Shown here one piece after another: positions 51,886 to 60,161 of a stretch of DNA of 64,000 nt (position 1 is the first letter of the stretch; each line of letters begins with the position of its first letter). This DNA is from Variovorax sp. JS1663 (GTDB lineage: Bacteria > Pseudomonadota > Gammaproteobacteria > Burkholderiales > Burkholderiaceae_C). Where the stretch lies: NCBI RefSeq assembly GCF_002157355.1, contig NZ_LYMK01000012.1:62001-126000 (forward strand), given 5' to 3'. The position numbers were made by a program, and so were the translations under genes. Below the pieces are notes generated by a model. That model was not told the origin of the DNA. It ran no database searches and saw only the letters and a list, made by a program, of their open reading frames with translations.

Positions 51886-52128
51886 TCAGTCGGCGAGGTG
51901 CAAACCCCGCCGGTTGACGCTCTCGACGATCTCGCGCAGCGAATTGCGGCCCAGCCGCGAAAGAACGAACAGCTTTTTCGCCGGCACGCGCGTCACGTCG
52001 CGCACCGTGTGGAGCTGGTTGAGACGCAGCACATTGGCGGTGCGCAGCGACAGATTCAGGACGTCGATGTCGGCGTCCAGCAGCGACTCGGTCGCCGGCC
52101 GGTCGGCGATGGCTTGACCCTCACTCAT
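51886..52128 (-). CDS. Stand-alone RNA polymerase alpha C-terminal-domain-like protein
   Basis: An 80-residue protein that is essentially one RpoA C-terminal domain. DIDVLNLSLRTANVLRLNQL aligns with the helix-1 region and LFVLSRLGRNSLREIVESV with the helix-hairpin-helix. The residues matching E. coli Arg265, Asn268, Gly296 and Ser299, which contact DNA in UP elements, are kept; Lys298 is replaced by Asn. No alpha N-terminal assembly domain is present. ATG 52128 follows a GGAG by 7 bases; an upstream in-frame ATG (52164) is less likely. It could bind UP elements or activators and compete with polymerase, a possible regulatory decoy. Confidence 0.85.
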   Translation of the reverse strand: MSEGQAIADRPATESLLDADIDVLNLSLRTANVLRLNQLHTVRDVTRVPAKKLFVLSRLGRNSLREIVESVNRRGLHLAD

Positions 52129-52469
52129 GGGGCTTCTCCGGAAAACGATGCCTGGAACTTGCACAGTTCATGCCATCGATTCCGCGCTAGAGCGCAGCGA
52201 AGCGTTCACTGGAAAGAAACCGCTTTCGGCTGGAATTCGAACAAGAAAACTGTCTGCGTTTCAATCACATGTCTCATTGAGATACAGGGTTTTCCACAGG
52301 TATTGCTGAGCTGATTTTTAGCTCACCCGGGGCGAAAAACGGTTCTTGGAGGCAACGCCTTCGCCTCCTAGCATTCGCCTCATCGAGCCTTCGCTGCCGC
52401 ATTTTTTTCGGCGCCGGCGAAGGCCCAGGTCGCCACTTCCGCTTGTCCCGTCTTCAAAGGAAATCTGCC
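52129..52469. other. Intergenic region before the second ABC operon
   Basis: No gene is seen in these 341 bases, which are lower in GC than the surroundings up to about 52330. The region holds a TCTCA-T-TGAGA dyad (52272-52282) overlapping a possible -35 TTGAGA with TATTGC 18 bases on. It also holds a TGAGCT/AGCTCA hairpin (52307-52325) and a GGAGGC/GCCTCC hairpin (52348-52368) in the leader of the binding-protein gene. The leader ends with an AAAGGA ribosome site. A regulated leader is plausible but unproven. Confidence 0.45.
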
Positions 52470-53504
52470 ATGGCCACACTTTGCGATCCCGGTCGCCGAC
52501 GCCTCCTCCAGACCTCGCTCATGGCCGCCGCCGGCCTCTCGACCGGGGGGCTGCTGTCCATCGAAGCCCACGCCCAGGGCAAGGCCCGCATCAACATGCA
52601 GCTCGGCTGGATCGTCGGCGTCAACCAGATCGGCGAGGTCGTGGCCAAGCGCCTCGGCTTCTACGAGCAGGAAGGCATCGATTTCGCCATCCAGCCGGGC
52701 GGCCCCAACATCGACGGCGTGGCCATCGTGGCCTCCGGCCGCCACGAGGTGGGCCAGGTGTCCTCCAGCCCCTCGGTGATGCTGGCGGTCTCGCAGGGCC
52801 TGCCGATCAAGTGCTTCGCGGTCGGCGCGCAGAAGCACCCCTTCACCTTCTTCTCGCTCGCCAAGAACCCGGTGCGCAAGCCGGCCGACCTGGTGGGCAA
52901 GAAGGTGGGCATTCCCTCCACCGCCGCAGTGCTGCTGCGCGCCCTGCTGGCCAAGAACAAGATCGCCGAGAAGGACGTCAAGTTCGTCACCGTCGGCGCC
53001 GACATGGGGCCGCTCTTGACCGGCCAGGTCGACGTGGTGACCGGCTGGCTCACCAGCACCACCGCGCTCAAGACCCTGGGCCCGGACCGCGTCGACCTCA
53101 CCCTGTGGGACGGCGGCGTGCAGCTCTATGCCCTGCCCTACTACGCCACCACCAAGACGATCGAAACCCAGCCCAAGGTGATCGAGGCCTTCATCCGCGC
53201 CACCACCCGCGGCTGGCAGCACGTGCGCGCCAACCGCGACCAGGCGGTGGACCTGCTGGTCAAGGAGTACCCCAACCTCAAGCGCGAGGACGAGCGCGCG
53301 GCGGTGGACGTGATGCTCGACTACAGCTTCGGCGGCCTCGCGCAGACCCAGGGCTGGGGCGCGATGGACCCGGCCGTGTGGCAGGACCAGATCAACACCT
53401 ACGCGGAGCTGGGCCAGTTCACCGCCCGCACGCCGAAGGTGGAAGACGTGATCTGGCTCGACGGCCTGAAAGCCACCACCGCCCTGCGGATGGGGAAAGC
53501 CTGA
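52470..53504 (+). CDS. ABC transporter periplasmic binding protein (NMT1-like)
   Basis: A 344-residue exported protein with a twin-arginine-like signal (GRRRLLQTSLMAAAGLSTGG, then AHAQG). The mature part starts RINMQLGWIVGVNQIGEVVA and has VGKKVGIPSTAAVLLRALL, the NMT1/SsuA-type ligand-domain pattern. ATG 52470 with AAAGGA is preferred over 52443. It opens the large operon with an ATPase, permease, oxidoreductase, CoA transferase, hydratase and ferredoxin, and probably captures the carboxylic or aromatic acid those enzymes degrade. Confidence 0.9.
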   Translation: MATLCDPGRRRLLQTSLMAAAGLSTGGLLSIEAHAQGKARINMQLGWIVGVNQIGEVVAKRLGFYEQEGIDFAIQPGGPNIDGVAIVASGRHEVGQVSSSPSVMLAVSQGLPIKCFAVGAQKHPFTFFSLAKNPVRKPADLVGKKVGIPSTAAVLLRALLAKNKIAEKDVKFVTVGADMGPLLTGQVDVVTGWLTSTTALKTLGPDRVDLTLWDGGVQLYALPYYATTKTIETQPKVIEAFIRATTRGWQHVRANRDQAVDLLVKEYPNLKREDERAAVDVMLDYSFGGLAQTQGWGAMDPAVWQDQINTYAELGQFTARTPKVEDVIWLDGLKATTALRMGKA

Positions 53505-53515
53505 AATGACGTTCA

Positions 53516-53564
53516 CCCCCAGGCTCCCCCACTTCGTGTGGTCCGCCAACCCCCTCTCCGGGGG
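53516..53564. repeat. Intergenic repeat, copy 2
   Basis: Near-identical to the element at 51813-51862 (one change, TCTCC for TCACC, in the hairpin loop). It sits inside the ABC operon, between the binding-protein stop and the ATPase start. It is followed to about 53660 by further GC-rich palindromic sequence (GGCAAAGCCGG, CCGCGG). Its position within an operon could lower or tune read-through. Confidence 0.85.
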
Positions 53565-53662
53565 CAACACCAGCGGCCCGGCAAAGCCGGTTCCGCGGTG
53601 TTCCCCGGATGGGTCCCGCATCGCATGCGTCGCTGTCTCCAACTGCCGCTGGGAGAACTGAT

Positions 53663-54445
53663 ATGAGTGCTGTCGTCAGCGCCAGCCCGGCGATCTCCTG
53701 CCGCGACATCGGCGTGCGCTTCTTCACCGAGCGCCGCGACGTCACCGCGATCAAGAGCCTGGATCTCGACGTCGCCCAGGGCGAGTTCATCACCTTGCTC
53801 GGCCCCTCGGGCTGCGGCAAGTCCACCTTCCTGCGCGTGGTCGCGGACCTGCTGGAGCCCAGCCGCGGGCGTATCGAGGTGCTTTCGTCCAGCGCACAGG
53901 CCGCGCGCAAGAACCGTGACATCGGCTTCGTGTTCCAGGACGCGGCGCTGCTGCCCTGGCGCACCGCGCTGCAGAACGTGGAGCTGCCGCTGCAGGTCGG
54001 CGGCGGCGCGAGCCGCAAGGGCCGCCGCTCGCCGCAGGAGCTGCTGGAGCTGGTGGGCCTGAAGGACCGCGCCCATGCCTGGCCGCACGAGATGTCGGGC
54101 GGCCAGCGCCAGCGCGTGTCGATCGCGCGCGCCCTGGCCAGCGACCCGAAGATCCTGCTGATGGACGAGCCCTTCGGCGCGCTCGACGAGATCACGCGCG
54201 ACCGGCTCAACGAGGAGATCCGACGCGTCTGGAAGGAGACCGGCGTGACCATCCTCTTCGTCACCCACAGCATCCACGAGGCCGCCTTCCTGGGCCAGCG
54301 CGTGCTCATGCTGGCGGCCAACCCGGGACGCGTGCGCGAGATCGTGCCTGTCGAGCTGCCGGACGACCGCACGCTGGACATCCGCGAGACCCCCGAATTC
54401 GTGCGCCTCACGGCGCACCTGCGGCGCGTGCTGGAAACCTGCTGA
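53663..54445 (+). CDS. ABC transporter ATP-binding protein
   Basis: A 260-residue SsuB/TauB-type ATPase. Walker A is GPSGCGKST, signature MSGGQRQRVS, Walker B ILLMDEPFGALDE, switch His in LFVTHSIHEAA. The frame opens at 53609 inside the repeat-derived spacer; ATG 53663 is the normal start and follows a GGGAG. The ATPase gene is separated from the binding protein by 158 bases holding an intergenic repeat, yet remains in the same direction and cluster. Confidence 0.95.
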   Translation: MSAVVSASPAISCRDIGVRFFTERRDVTAIKSLDLDVAQGEFITLLGPSGCGKSTFLRVVADLLEPSRGRIEVLSSSAQAARKNRDIGFVFQDAALLPWRTALQNVELPLQVGGGASRKGRRSPQELLELVGLKDRAHAWPHEMSGGQRQRVSIARALASDPKILLMDEPFGALDEITRDRLNEEIRRVWKETGVTILFVTHSIHEAAFLGQRVLMLAANPGRVREIVPVELPDDRTLDIRETPEFVRLTAHLRRVLETC

Positions 54446-54469
54446 AACCTGTTGAACAAGGCCCGAGCC

Positions 54470-55321
54470 ATGAGCACTTCTTCCATCGACGCCAGCAGCG
54501 CATCCGCCGCCACCCTCGCCGCGGCCGACACCGAGTACCAGGCCTGGGCCACGGCCCGCCAGCGCCGCATGTGGCGCCGCCGCATCCTGCCCGCCCTCGG
54601 CATCACCGGCCTGATCGTGCTGTGGTGGGCCGTGATCGCGGTCTTCGACGTCAAGCCCTTCATCGCGCCCTCGCCCTGGGCGGTGGTCGAGACCCTCTAC
54701 GCCAAGCGCGCGGTGCTGCTGGACAACCTGCTGCCCACCGCGATGGAGGCGGCCGGCGGCTTCCTGCTGGGCAACCTGGCGGCCATCGCGGTGGCCACGG
54801 TCTTCGTGCACAACAAGACGCTGCAGGACATCTTCTTCCCGGTGGTGCTGATGTTCAATGCCGTGCCGCTGGTCGCGAAGGCCCCGGTGCTGGTGCTGAT
54901 TATGGGCAACGGCATGGAGCCCAAGATCACCATCGCCGCGCTGGTGTGCTTCTTCCCCACGCTGGTGAACATGGTGCGCGGCCTGGAGTCGGTGAACCCG
55001 CAGGCCATGGAGCTGATGCGCGTGCTGTCGGCCAGCAAGGCCGAGATCTTCTTCCGGTTGCGGCTGCTCAATGCGCTGCCCTACCTGTTCTCGGCCCTGC
55101 GCATCGCGGCTTCCATGTGCGTGATCGGCGCCGTGATCGGCGAATGGGTCGGTGCGACCGTGGGCATCGGCGCCATGATTTTGCAGGCCACCTTCAACTT
55201 CGATTCGCCGCTGCTCTACGCAGCGATCGTGATGAGCGCCACCCTCTCGGGCCTCTTCTTCCTCCTGGTGACGTTGGCCGAGCGCTGGGTCATCAGATGG
55301 CAGCCAGAGAACGCGCACTGA
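54470..55321 (+). CDS. ABC transporter permease
   Basis: A 283-residue permease with about six helices after an Ala/Ser-rich cytoplasmic head. The pattern KPFIAPSPWAVVETLYAK is typical before helix 2, and MELMRVLSASKAEIFFRLRL is the EAA coupling loop. Only one permease gene is present, so the channel is a homodimer, unlike the transporter at 45.8 kb. It is followed by the FAD oxidoreductase gene after 37 bases. Confidence 0.93.
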   Translation: MSTSSIDASSASAATLAAADTEYQAWATARQRRMWRRRILPALGITGLIVLWWAVIAVFDVKPFIAPSPWAVVETLYAKRAVLLDNLLPTAMEAAGGFLLGNLAAIAVATVFVHNKTLQDIFFPVVLMFNAVPLVAKAPVLVLIMGNGMEPKITIAALVCFFPTLVNMVRGLESVNPQAMELMRVLSASKAEIFFRLRLLNALPYLFSALRIAASMCVIGAVIGEWVGATVGIGAMILQATFNFDSPLLYAAIVMSATLSGLFFLLVTLAERWVIRWQPENAH

Positions 55322-55358
55322 GTCCCCGAACACCCCGACATTTAGACAGGAGATAGTG

Positions 55359-56738
55359 ATGAGCCGTATTGGCGATTGGATGCAGGAGCCTGCCCACGAC
55401 ATTCGTGTGGCGGCCGAATCGGACGTGGTGGTGGTCGGCGGCGGCCCCGCCGGACAGGCGGCGGCGCTGGCCGCGGCGCGCAACGGCGCCAGCGTGACGC
55501 TGCTGGAGCGCTACAACCACCTGGGCGGCCTGGCCTCCGGCGGCATGGTGCTGGTGCTGGACGACATGTGGGACAGCCACCTGCAGGAGATCTCGGTGCG
55601 CGGCATCTGCCTGGAGATGATCGAGCGCATAGCCGAACGCGGCCTGGCCGAGTACCCGAAGCAGAAGGACTGGGGCGCCCTGCCCGAGTCGGTGCGCCGC
55701 TGGAAGCGCTGGGGCACCTTCGACTTCCACAGCAAGGAAAAGCCGCACCCGATCTGCTTTGCCGCCGCCTTCGACCCGGACGCCTTCAAGCGCGCCTCGC
55801 TCGAGATGGTGCAGCAGGCCGGCATCAACCTGCGCCTGCACTCCTGGTTCTCGCGCACCCTGGTGGAAGGCGGCCAGGTCAAGGGCGTGGTGGTCGAATC
55901 CAAGAGCGGACGCGAAGCGATCCTGGGCAAGGTGGTCATCGACGCCACCGGCGACCTGGACGTGGCAGCCTCGGCCGGCGCGCCGCACATCAGCGGCGCC
56001 TACATCGTGACCACGGTGTTCCGCCTGGGCGGGGTCGACACCGACGAGGCCGAGCGCTTCGAGCACGAGGAGCCCGCCGCCTTCGCGGCGCTCGACCGCG
56101 AGGTCAAGCACATCCTGGGCGGCGCCTGGGATTCGTGGTGGCTCAAGACCCCGCTGCCCGGCGTGGTGTGGTGCAACTGCCCGCACATGGCGGGCCTGGA
56201 CGGCCTCCAGGTCGCCGACCTGACCCGCGCCGAAGTGCAGGGCCGCGCCACCATCCACAAGGTGATCGAGTTCATCCGCGCCAAGCTGCCCGGCTTCGCC
56301 AACTGCTACCTGGTCGACCTGGCGCCGCAGACCGGCATCCGCCAGACGCGCCTGCTGGAAGGCGAGTACGTCATGAGCAAGGAAGACGTGGCCCAGCGCG
56401 TGCGCTTCGAGGACAGCGTGGCGCGTGGCCGCGACTACTACTACCCCTACCGGACCCTGGTGCCGCGCAGCGTGGAGAACCTGCTGGTGGCCGGCCGCCA
56501 CTACTCGTCGACCTCGGCCGCGCAGAAGATCTCGCGCGAGATCCCGCCCTGCATGGCGATGGGCGAGGCTGCCGGCACCGCCGCCGCGCTGTCGCTGAGC
56601 GCCGGCGTGGCGGTGCGCAACGTGGACATCGCCAAGCTGCAGCGCACCCTGCGCGCGCAAGGCGCCGACCCCGGCGACCAGAAGGGCCCGAATGCCGACA
56701 TCCCGGCCATCGCCCGTTCCTTCGCGGAGGCCGCGTGA
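55359..56738 (+). CDS. FAD-dependent oxidoreductase (PF12831-like)
   Basis: A 459-residue flavoprotein. The Rossmann motif GGGPAG (27-32, GxGxxG) follows SDVVVV and leads to LLERYNHLGGLASGG. GKVVIDATGDLDVAASAGAP is the second dinucleotide-fold signature, and the C terminus has the FAD loop LLVAGRHYSSTSAAQKISRE. Family members oxidise diverse substrates and are often annotated as fumarate-reductase-like. No CoA-specific motif is visible. A strong AGACAGGAGA ribosome site lies before the ATG. It is coupled to the CoA transferase (TGATG overlap). It may desaturate or dehydrogenate the imported compound, passing electrons to the ferredoxin downstream. Confidence 0.88.
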   Translation: MSRIGDWMQEPAHDIRVAAESDVVVVGGGPAGQAAALAAARNGASVTLLERYNHLGGLASGGMVLVLDDMWDSHLQEISVRGICLEMIERIAERGLAEYPKQKDWGALPESVRRWKRWGTFDFHSKEKPHPICFAAAFDPDAFKRASLEMVQQAGINLRLHSWFSRTLVEGGQVKGVVVESKSGREAILGKVVIDATGDLDVAASAGAPHISGAYIVTTVFRLGGVDTDEAERFEHEEPAAFAALDREVKHILGGAWDSWWLKTPLPGVVWCNCPHMAGLDGLQVADLTRAEVQGRATIHKVIEFIRAKLPGFANCYLVDLAPQTGIRQTRLLEGEYVMSKEDVAQRVRFEDSVARGRDYYYPYRTLVPRSVENLLVAGRHYSSTSAAQKISREIPPCMAMGEAAGTAAALSLSAGVAVRNVDIAKLQRTLRAQGADPGDQKGPNADIPAIARSFAEAA

Positions 56739-57913
56739 TGACCACCATGAACACGAATGACAAGCTGCCCCTCTCCGGCATCCGCGTGATCGACTTCACG
56801 CAGGTCATGATGGGCCCGGTCTGCACCCAGATGCTGGCCGACCATGGCGCCGACGTGATCAAGATCGAACGCAAGGGCGCGGGCGACCTCAGCCGCTCCA
56901 CCTTCGCGCCCGTCGCCGGCGAGGACAACCCGATCTTCTGCAGCCTCAACCGCAACAAGCGCAGCGTGGAGATCGACCTGCGGGACGCGGCCCAGATGGA
57001 ACTGGTGAAGGCGCTGATCGCCGACGCCGACGTGGTGACCAACAACTTCCGCGCCGGCGTGATGGAGCGGCTGGGCCTGGGCTACGAGGACTGCCGGCGC
57101 ATCAACCCGCGCATCGTCTACGCGGTGGGCACGGGCTTCGGTGAATCGGGCCCCTACGCGCACAAGGGCGGGCAGGACGTGCTGGCGCAGGCGCTGACCG
57201 GCGTGATGGCGCGCCGCGCCGATGCGTCGGTGCCGGTGTCCATCTACCCTACGGCGCTGGCCGACTACACCGCCGGCATGCACATGGTGCAGGGCATCCT
57301 CTTCGCGCTGCTGCAGCGGGAGCGCACCGGCGAGGGCCAGAAGATCGCCGTCTCGCTCTACGACTCGATGCTCGCCATGCAGATGCAGGAGGCGGCGATG
57401 ATCATGATGGAGGACTCGGAGGTCAACTGGGCCGCGATGCCGCTGTCGGGCGTGTTCCACACGCAGACCGGGCCGCTGGTGCTGGTGGGCGCGTTCAAGG
57501 CCAACCCGCTGCGCGACATCTGCGCCGCGCTGGAGATCGAGGACCTGTCGCTGGATGCGCGCTTCGCCGACCTCACCGCCCAGTTCGCGCACAAGGCCGA
57601 GCTGCACACCATCTTCCGCGAGCGCTTCGCCGCCAACACGCGCGAGCACTGGCTGGCCCGGCTGGAGGAGCAGGACCTGCTGTCAGCCCCGGTGCGCGAC
57701 ATGCGCGAGGCCCTGGTCGATCCGCAGACCCTGCACAACCGCATGATCCTGGAGGGCAGCTCGCCCAGCGGGCGTGCACTGAAGTTCATCGCCAGCCCGA
57801 TCCGCATGTCCGGCGCGCAGGCTGGCCTGCGCCGCGCGCCGCCGAAGCTGGGCGAGCACACGCAGGAACTGTTCGCCGAGGCACGCGCGCTGATCGAGGA
57901 GGCCGACGCATGA
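56738..57913 (+). CDS. Class III (CaiB/BaiF) CoA transferase
   Basis: A 391-residue CoA transferase. N-terminal GIRVIDFTQVMMGPVCTQML, the NRNKRSVEIDL motif, KGGQDVLAQALTG with the catalytic Asp, and APVRDMREALVDPQ are diagnostic. It activates a carboxylic acid as a CoA thioester by transfer from another thioester. Its start overlaps the oxidoreductase stop, and its end overlaps the enoyl-CoA hydratase ATG as ATGA, so three enzymes are translationally linked. It is paralogous to, but distinct from, the glutarate transferase at 19 kb. Confidence 0.94.
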   Translation: MTTMNTNDKLPLSGIRVIDFTQVMMGPVCTQMLADHGADVIKIERKGAGDLSRSTFAPVAGEDNPIFCSLNRNKRSVEIDLRDAAQMELVKALIADADVVTNNFRAGVMERLGLGYEDCRRINPRIVYAVGTGFGESGPYAHKGGQDVLAQALTGVMARRADASVPVSIYPTALADYTAGMHMVQGILFALLQRERTGEGQKIAVSLYDSMLAMQMQEAAMIMMEDSEVNWAAMPLSGVFHTQTGPLVLVGAFKANPLRDICAALEIEDLSLDARFADLTAQFAHKAELHTIFRERFAANTREHWLARLEEQDLLSAPVRDMREALVDPQTLHNRMILEGSSPSGRALKFIASPIRMSGAQAGLRRAPPKLGEHTQELFAEARALIEEADA

Positions 57914-58686
57914 GCGTGCTTTACAACGTCGACGACCACGTCGCGACCGTCATCATCGACCGGCCCGAAGTCCTCAACGCGGTCGACATGCCGACCGAGT
58001 CCGAGCTGCTGCGCATCTGGGCCGACATCGAGCAGCGCGACGACGTGCGCGTCGTGGTGCTGGGCGCCACCGGCGAGCGCGCCTTCTGCGCCGGCGCGGA
58101 CCTGAAGAACACCTCCAACCTCAAGGGCGTGGAGTACTGGGGCGCCTCGCGTCCCGGCGGCTTCGGCGGCATCGCGCTGCGCGAGACGCTGGACGTGCCG
58201 GTGATCGCCCGCGTCAACGGCCTGGCGCTCGGCGGCGGGCTGGAGATGGTGCTGGGCTGCGACATCGCGGTGGCCTGCGAGGAAGCCAGCTTTGGCCTGC
58301 CCGAGCCGCTGGTGGGCCGGCTGCCGCTGGACGGCGGCATGGTGCTGCTGCAGCGCCAGATTGGCTTCCGCCACGCGATGGGGATGATGCTCACCGGCCA
58401 GCGCGTCGGCGCCGCACGCGCCGCCGAGATCGGCCTGATCAACGAGGTGGTGCCGCGCGCCGAGCTCGACAACGCGGTCAACCGCTGGGTCCAGCAGATG
58501 CTCGCCTGCGCCCCGCTGTCGCTCAAGGCGATCAAGCAGGTGGTGCGGCGCACCGGCACCCTCACGCCGCTGCAGGCCCACGGCCAGCGCCTGCCCGCGC
58601 TGATGGCCGCGCTGCGCTCGGAAGATGCCGACGAGGGCGTGCGCGCCTTCCAGCAGAAGCGCAAGCCCCAGTGGCAGGGGCGCTGA
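57910..58686 (+). CDS. Enoyl-CoA hydratase/isomerase-family protein
   Basis: A 258-residue crotonase-fold enzyme. The oxyanion-hole segments are FCAGADLKNTSN and NGLALGGGLEMVLGCDIAVA, and one general-base glutamate is in SFGLPEPLVGRLPLDGG. Hydration of an enoyl-CoA, or ring hydrolysis, is expected. It follows the CoA transferase with an ATGA overlap and lies 10 bases before the ferredoxin gene. Placement suggests it acts on the CoA thioester after dehydrogenation by the FAD enzyme. Confidence 0.93.
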   Translation: MSVLYNVDDHVATVIIDRPEVLNAVDMPTESELLRIWADIEQRDDVRVVVLGATGERAFCAGADLKNTSNLKGVEYWGASRPGGFGGIALRETLDVPVIARVNGLALGGGLEMVLGCDIAVACEEASFGLPEPLVGRLPLDGGMVLLQRQIGFRHAMGMMLTGQRVGAARAAEIGLINEVVPRAELDNAVNRWVQQMLACAPLSLKAIKQVVRRTGTLTPLQAHGQRLPALMAALRSEDADEGVRAFQQKRKPQWQGR

Positions 58687-58696
58687 GGAGGCAGCC

Positions 58697-59032
58697 ATGG
58701 CCCACGTCATCACCGGCGCCTGCGTCGACATCAAGGACGGCGCCTGCGTGAAGTGCTGCCCGGTCGACTGCATCTACGAGGGCGGCCGCACTCTGTACAT
58801 TCACCCGGATGAATGCATCGACTGCGGCATCTGCGTCTCAGCCTGCCCGACCCAGGCCATCTACGAGGAATTCCGGCTGCCGCCGGAGATGGGCCACTGG
58901 ATCGCGATCAACCGCGAGTTCTTCGCGCCCGAGGTCAGCGGCCTGGGCTCGCCCGGCGGCGCCGAGGGCCGGCGCATCGCCTGCGACCATCCGGCCGTCG
59001 TCGCCATGGAGGCAGCGGCAGCGGCCGGCTGA
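58697..59032 (+). CDS. 7Fe ferredoxin (FdxA-type)
   Basis: A 111-residue ferredoxin. The first half ACVDIKDGACVKCCPVDC provides the three-iron cluster cysteines, and DECIDCGICVSACPTQAIY gives a complete [4Fe-4S] CxxCxxCxxxCP. The overall form, with a C-terminal extension (MGHWIAINREFFAPEVSG), resembles the FdxA/FdxC ferredoxins found as partners of oxygenases and flavoproteins. It is the last enzyme-cluster gene before the LysR regulator. Probably the electron acceptor or donor of the FAD oxidoreductase. Confidence 0.9.
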   Translation: MAHVITGACVDIKDGACVKCCPVDCIYEGGRTLYIHPDECIDCGICVSACPTQAIYEEFRLPPEMGHWIAINREFFAPEVSGLGSPGGAEGRRIACDHPAVVAMEAAAAAG

Positions 59033-59068
59033 TGCAGACTCAGAAGGTGTGAATGAGTCCGCCGTGCC

Positions 59069-59983
59069 ATGCATGCCAGCATCCTGAAGTACTTCATCGA
59101 GGTCGCCAGCTGCGGCTCGGTGCGCAAGGCCTCCGAGCGCCTCTTCGTCGCGGCCAGCGCGATCAACCGGCAGATCCACAAGCTGGAAGACGAGCTCGGC
59201 GTCGAGCTCTTCGACCGCCTGCCCAACGGCCTGCGGCTGAACCCGGCCGGCGAGCGCCTGCTCAAGCACGCGCAGGAAACGCTGCACCAGTTCCAGGTGA
59301 TGCGCACCGAGCTCGACGCGCTGCGCGGCGAGCGAACCGGCCACGTGAAGGTGGCGGCGATGGACTCCTTCTTCGAGGAACTGCTGCCCTCCGCGGTCGA
59401 GGAGTTCCTGCAGATCTTCCCCGCCGTCACCTACACCATCACCTCGACGCAGCCGATGGAGGTGCCGCAGCTGGTGATGTCCGGCCAGGCCGACGTGGGC
59501 CTGAGCTTCGTCAGCCGCCTGCCGGGCGGGGTGAAGGCGGTGAGCCTGGCGGACCTGCCGATCGGCATCGTCATGCCGCCCGGCCATCCGCTGGCCAAGC
59601 ATGACCGCGTGGCGCTGAAGGACTGCGCGCCCTACCCCTTCCTGCGCTCCAGCTCGCACCCGGTGATCAGCGCCGCGCTGTCGGCCGAATTCGCCGCCTT
59701 CTGGGACGACATGGAGCCGGCCGCGACCTGCAATTCCACGCCGCTGCTCAAGCGGCTGATCATGGGCGGCAAGGGCATCTCCTGCTTCTCCAAGATCGCC
59801 TTCATCGAGGAGCTGCGGCGCGGCGAGCTGCTGTGGCGGCCCTTCGCGCTGCCGGCGCTGGACCATCTGCAGGTGGGCATCGTGGTGCCGACACAGCGGG
59901 CGCTGCCGCACGTGACGCAGAACTTCGTCGGGCGCATGGCGCGGCGGCTGACACAGCTGGAGATGGCCGCGGCTGCGCTTTGA
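59069..59983 (+). CDS. LysR-family regulator of the FAD/CoA-transferase cluster
   Basis: A 304-residue LysR-type protein. The helix-turn-helix is CGSVRKASERLFVAASAINR (about 14-33), followed by LEDELGVELFDRLPNGLRLN. The effector domain starts HVKVAAMDSFFEELLPSAVE. It lies 36 bases after the ferredoxin gene and in the same direction, so it is probably the last gene of the operon, with autoregulated feedback on the cluster. Its operator would be upstream of the operon (around 52270) rather than next to its own gene. Confidence 0.9.
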   Translation: MHASILKYFIEVASCGSVRKASERLFVAASAINRQIHKLEDELGVELFDRLPNGLRLNPAGERLLKHAQETLHQFQVMRTELDALRGERTGHVKVAAMDSFFEELLPSAVEEFLQIFPAVTYTITSTQPMEVPQLVMSGQADVGLSFVSRLPGGVKAVSLADLPIGIVMPPGHPLAKHDRVALKDCAPYPFLRSSSHPVISAALSAEFAAFWDDMEPAATCNSTPLLKRLIMGGKGISCFSKIAFIEELRRGELLWRPFALPALDHLQVGIVVPTQRALPHVTQNFVGRMARRLTQLEMAAAAL

Positions 59984-60161
59984 GGACCTTGCGGCCTGTT
60001 CCTTCAGGAGAGGGACTGAGCGCGCATCGAAAGCCTCCAATCCCCGGGCCGTTGCGCTAGATTAGGAGGCCATGCTGGCAAGCGTGCTTCCGTGTCGAAG
60101 GCGAAGCGATGCGGGGAAATCGATCTCCACTCGCCCCCTTCACCCTTGAGGAGGACCACCG

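Noticed and set aside
55376..57913. An 845-codon frame
   Set aside because: Its first half is a shadow of the FAD oxidoreductase gene; only the CoA transferase part from 56738 is real.
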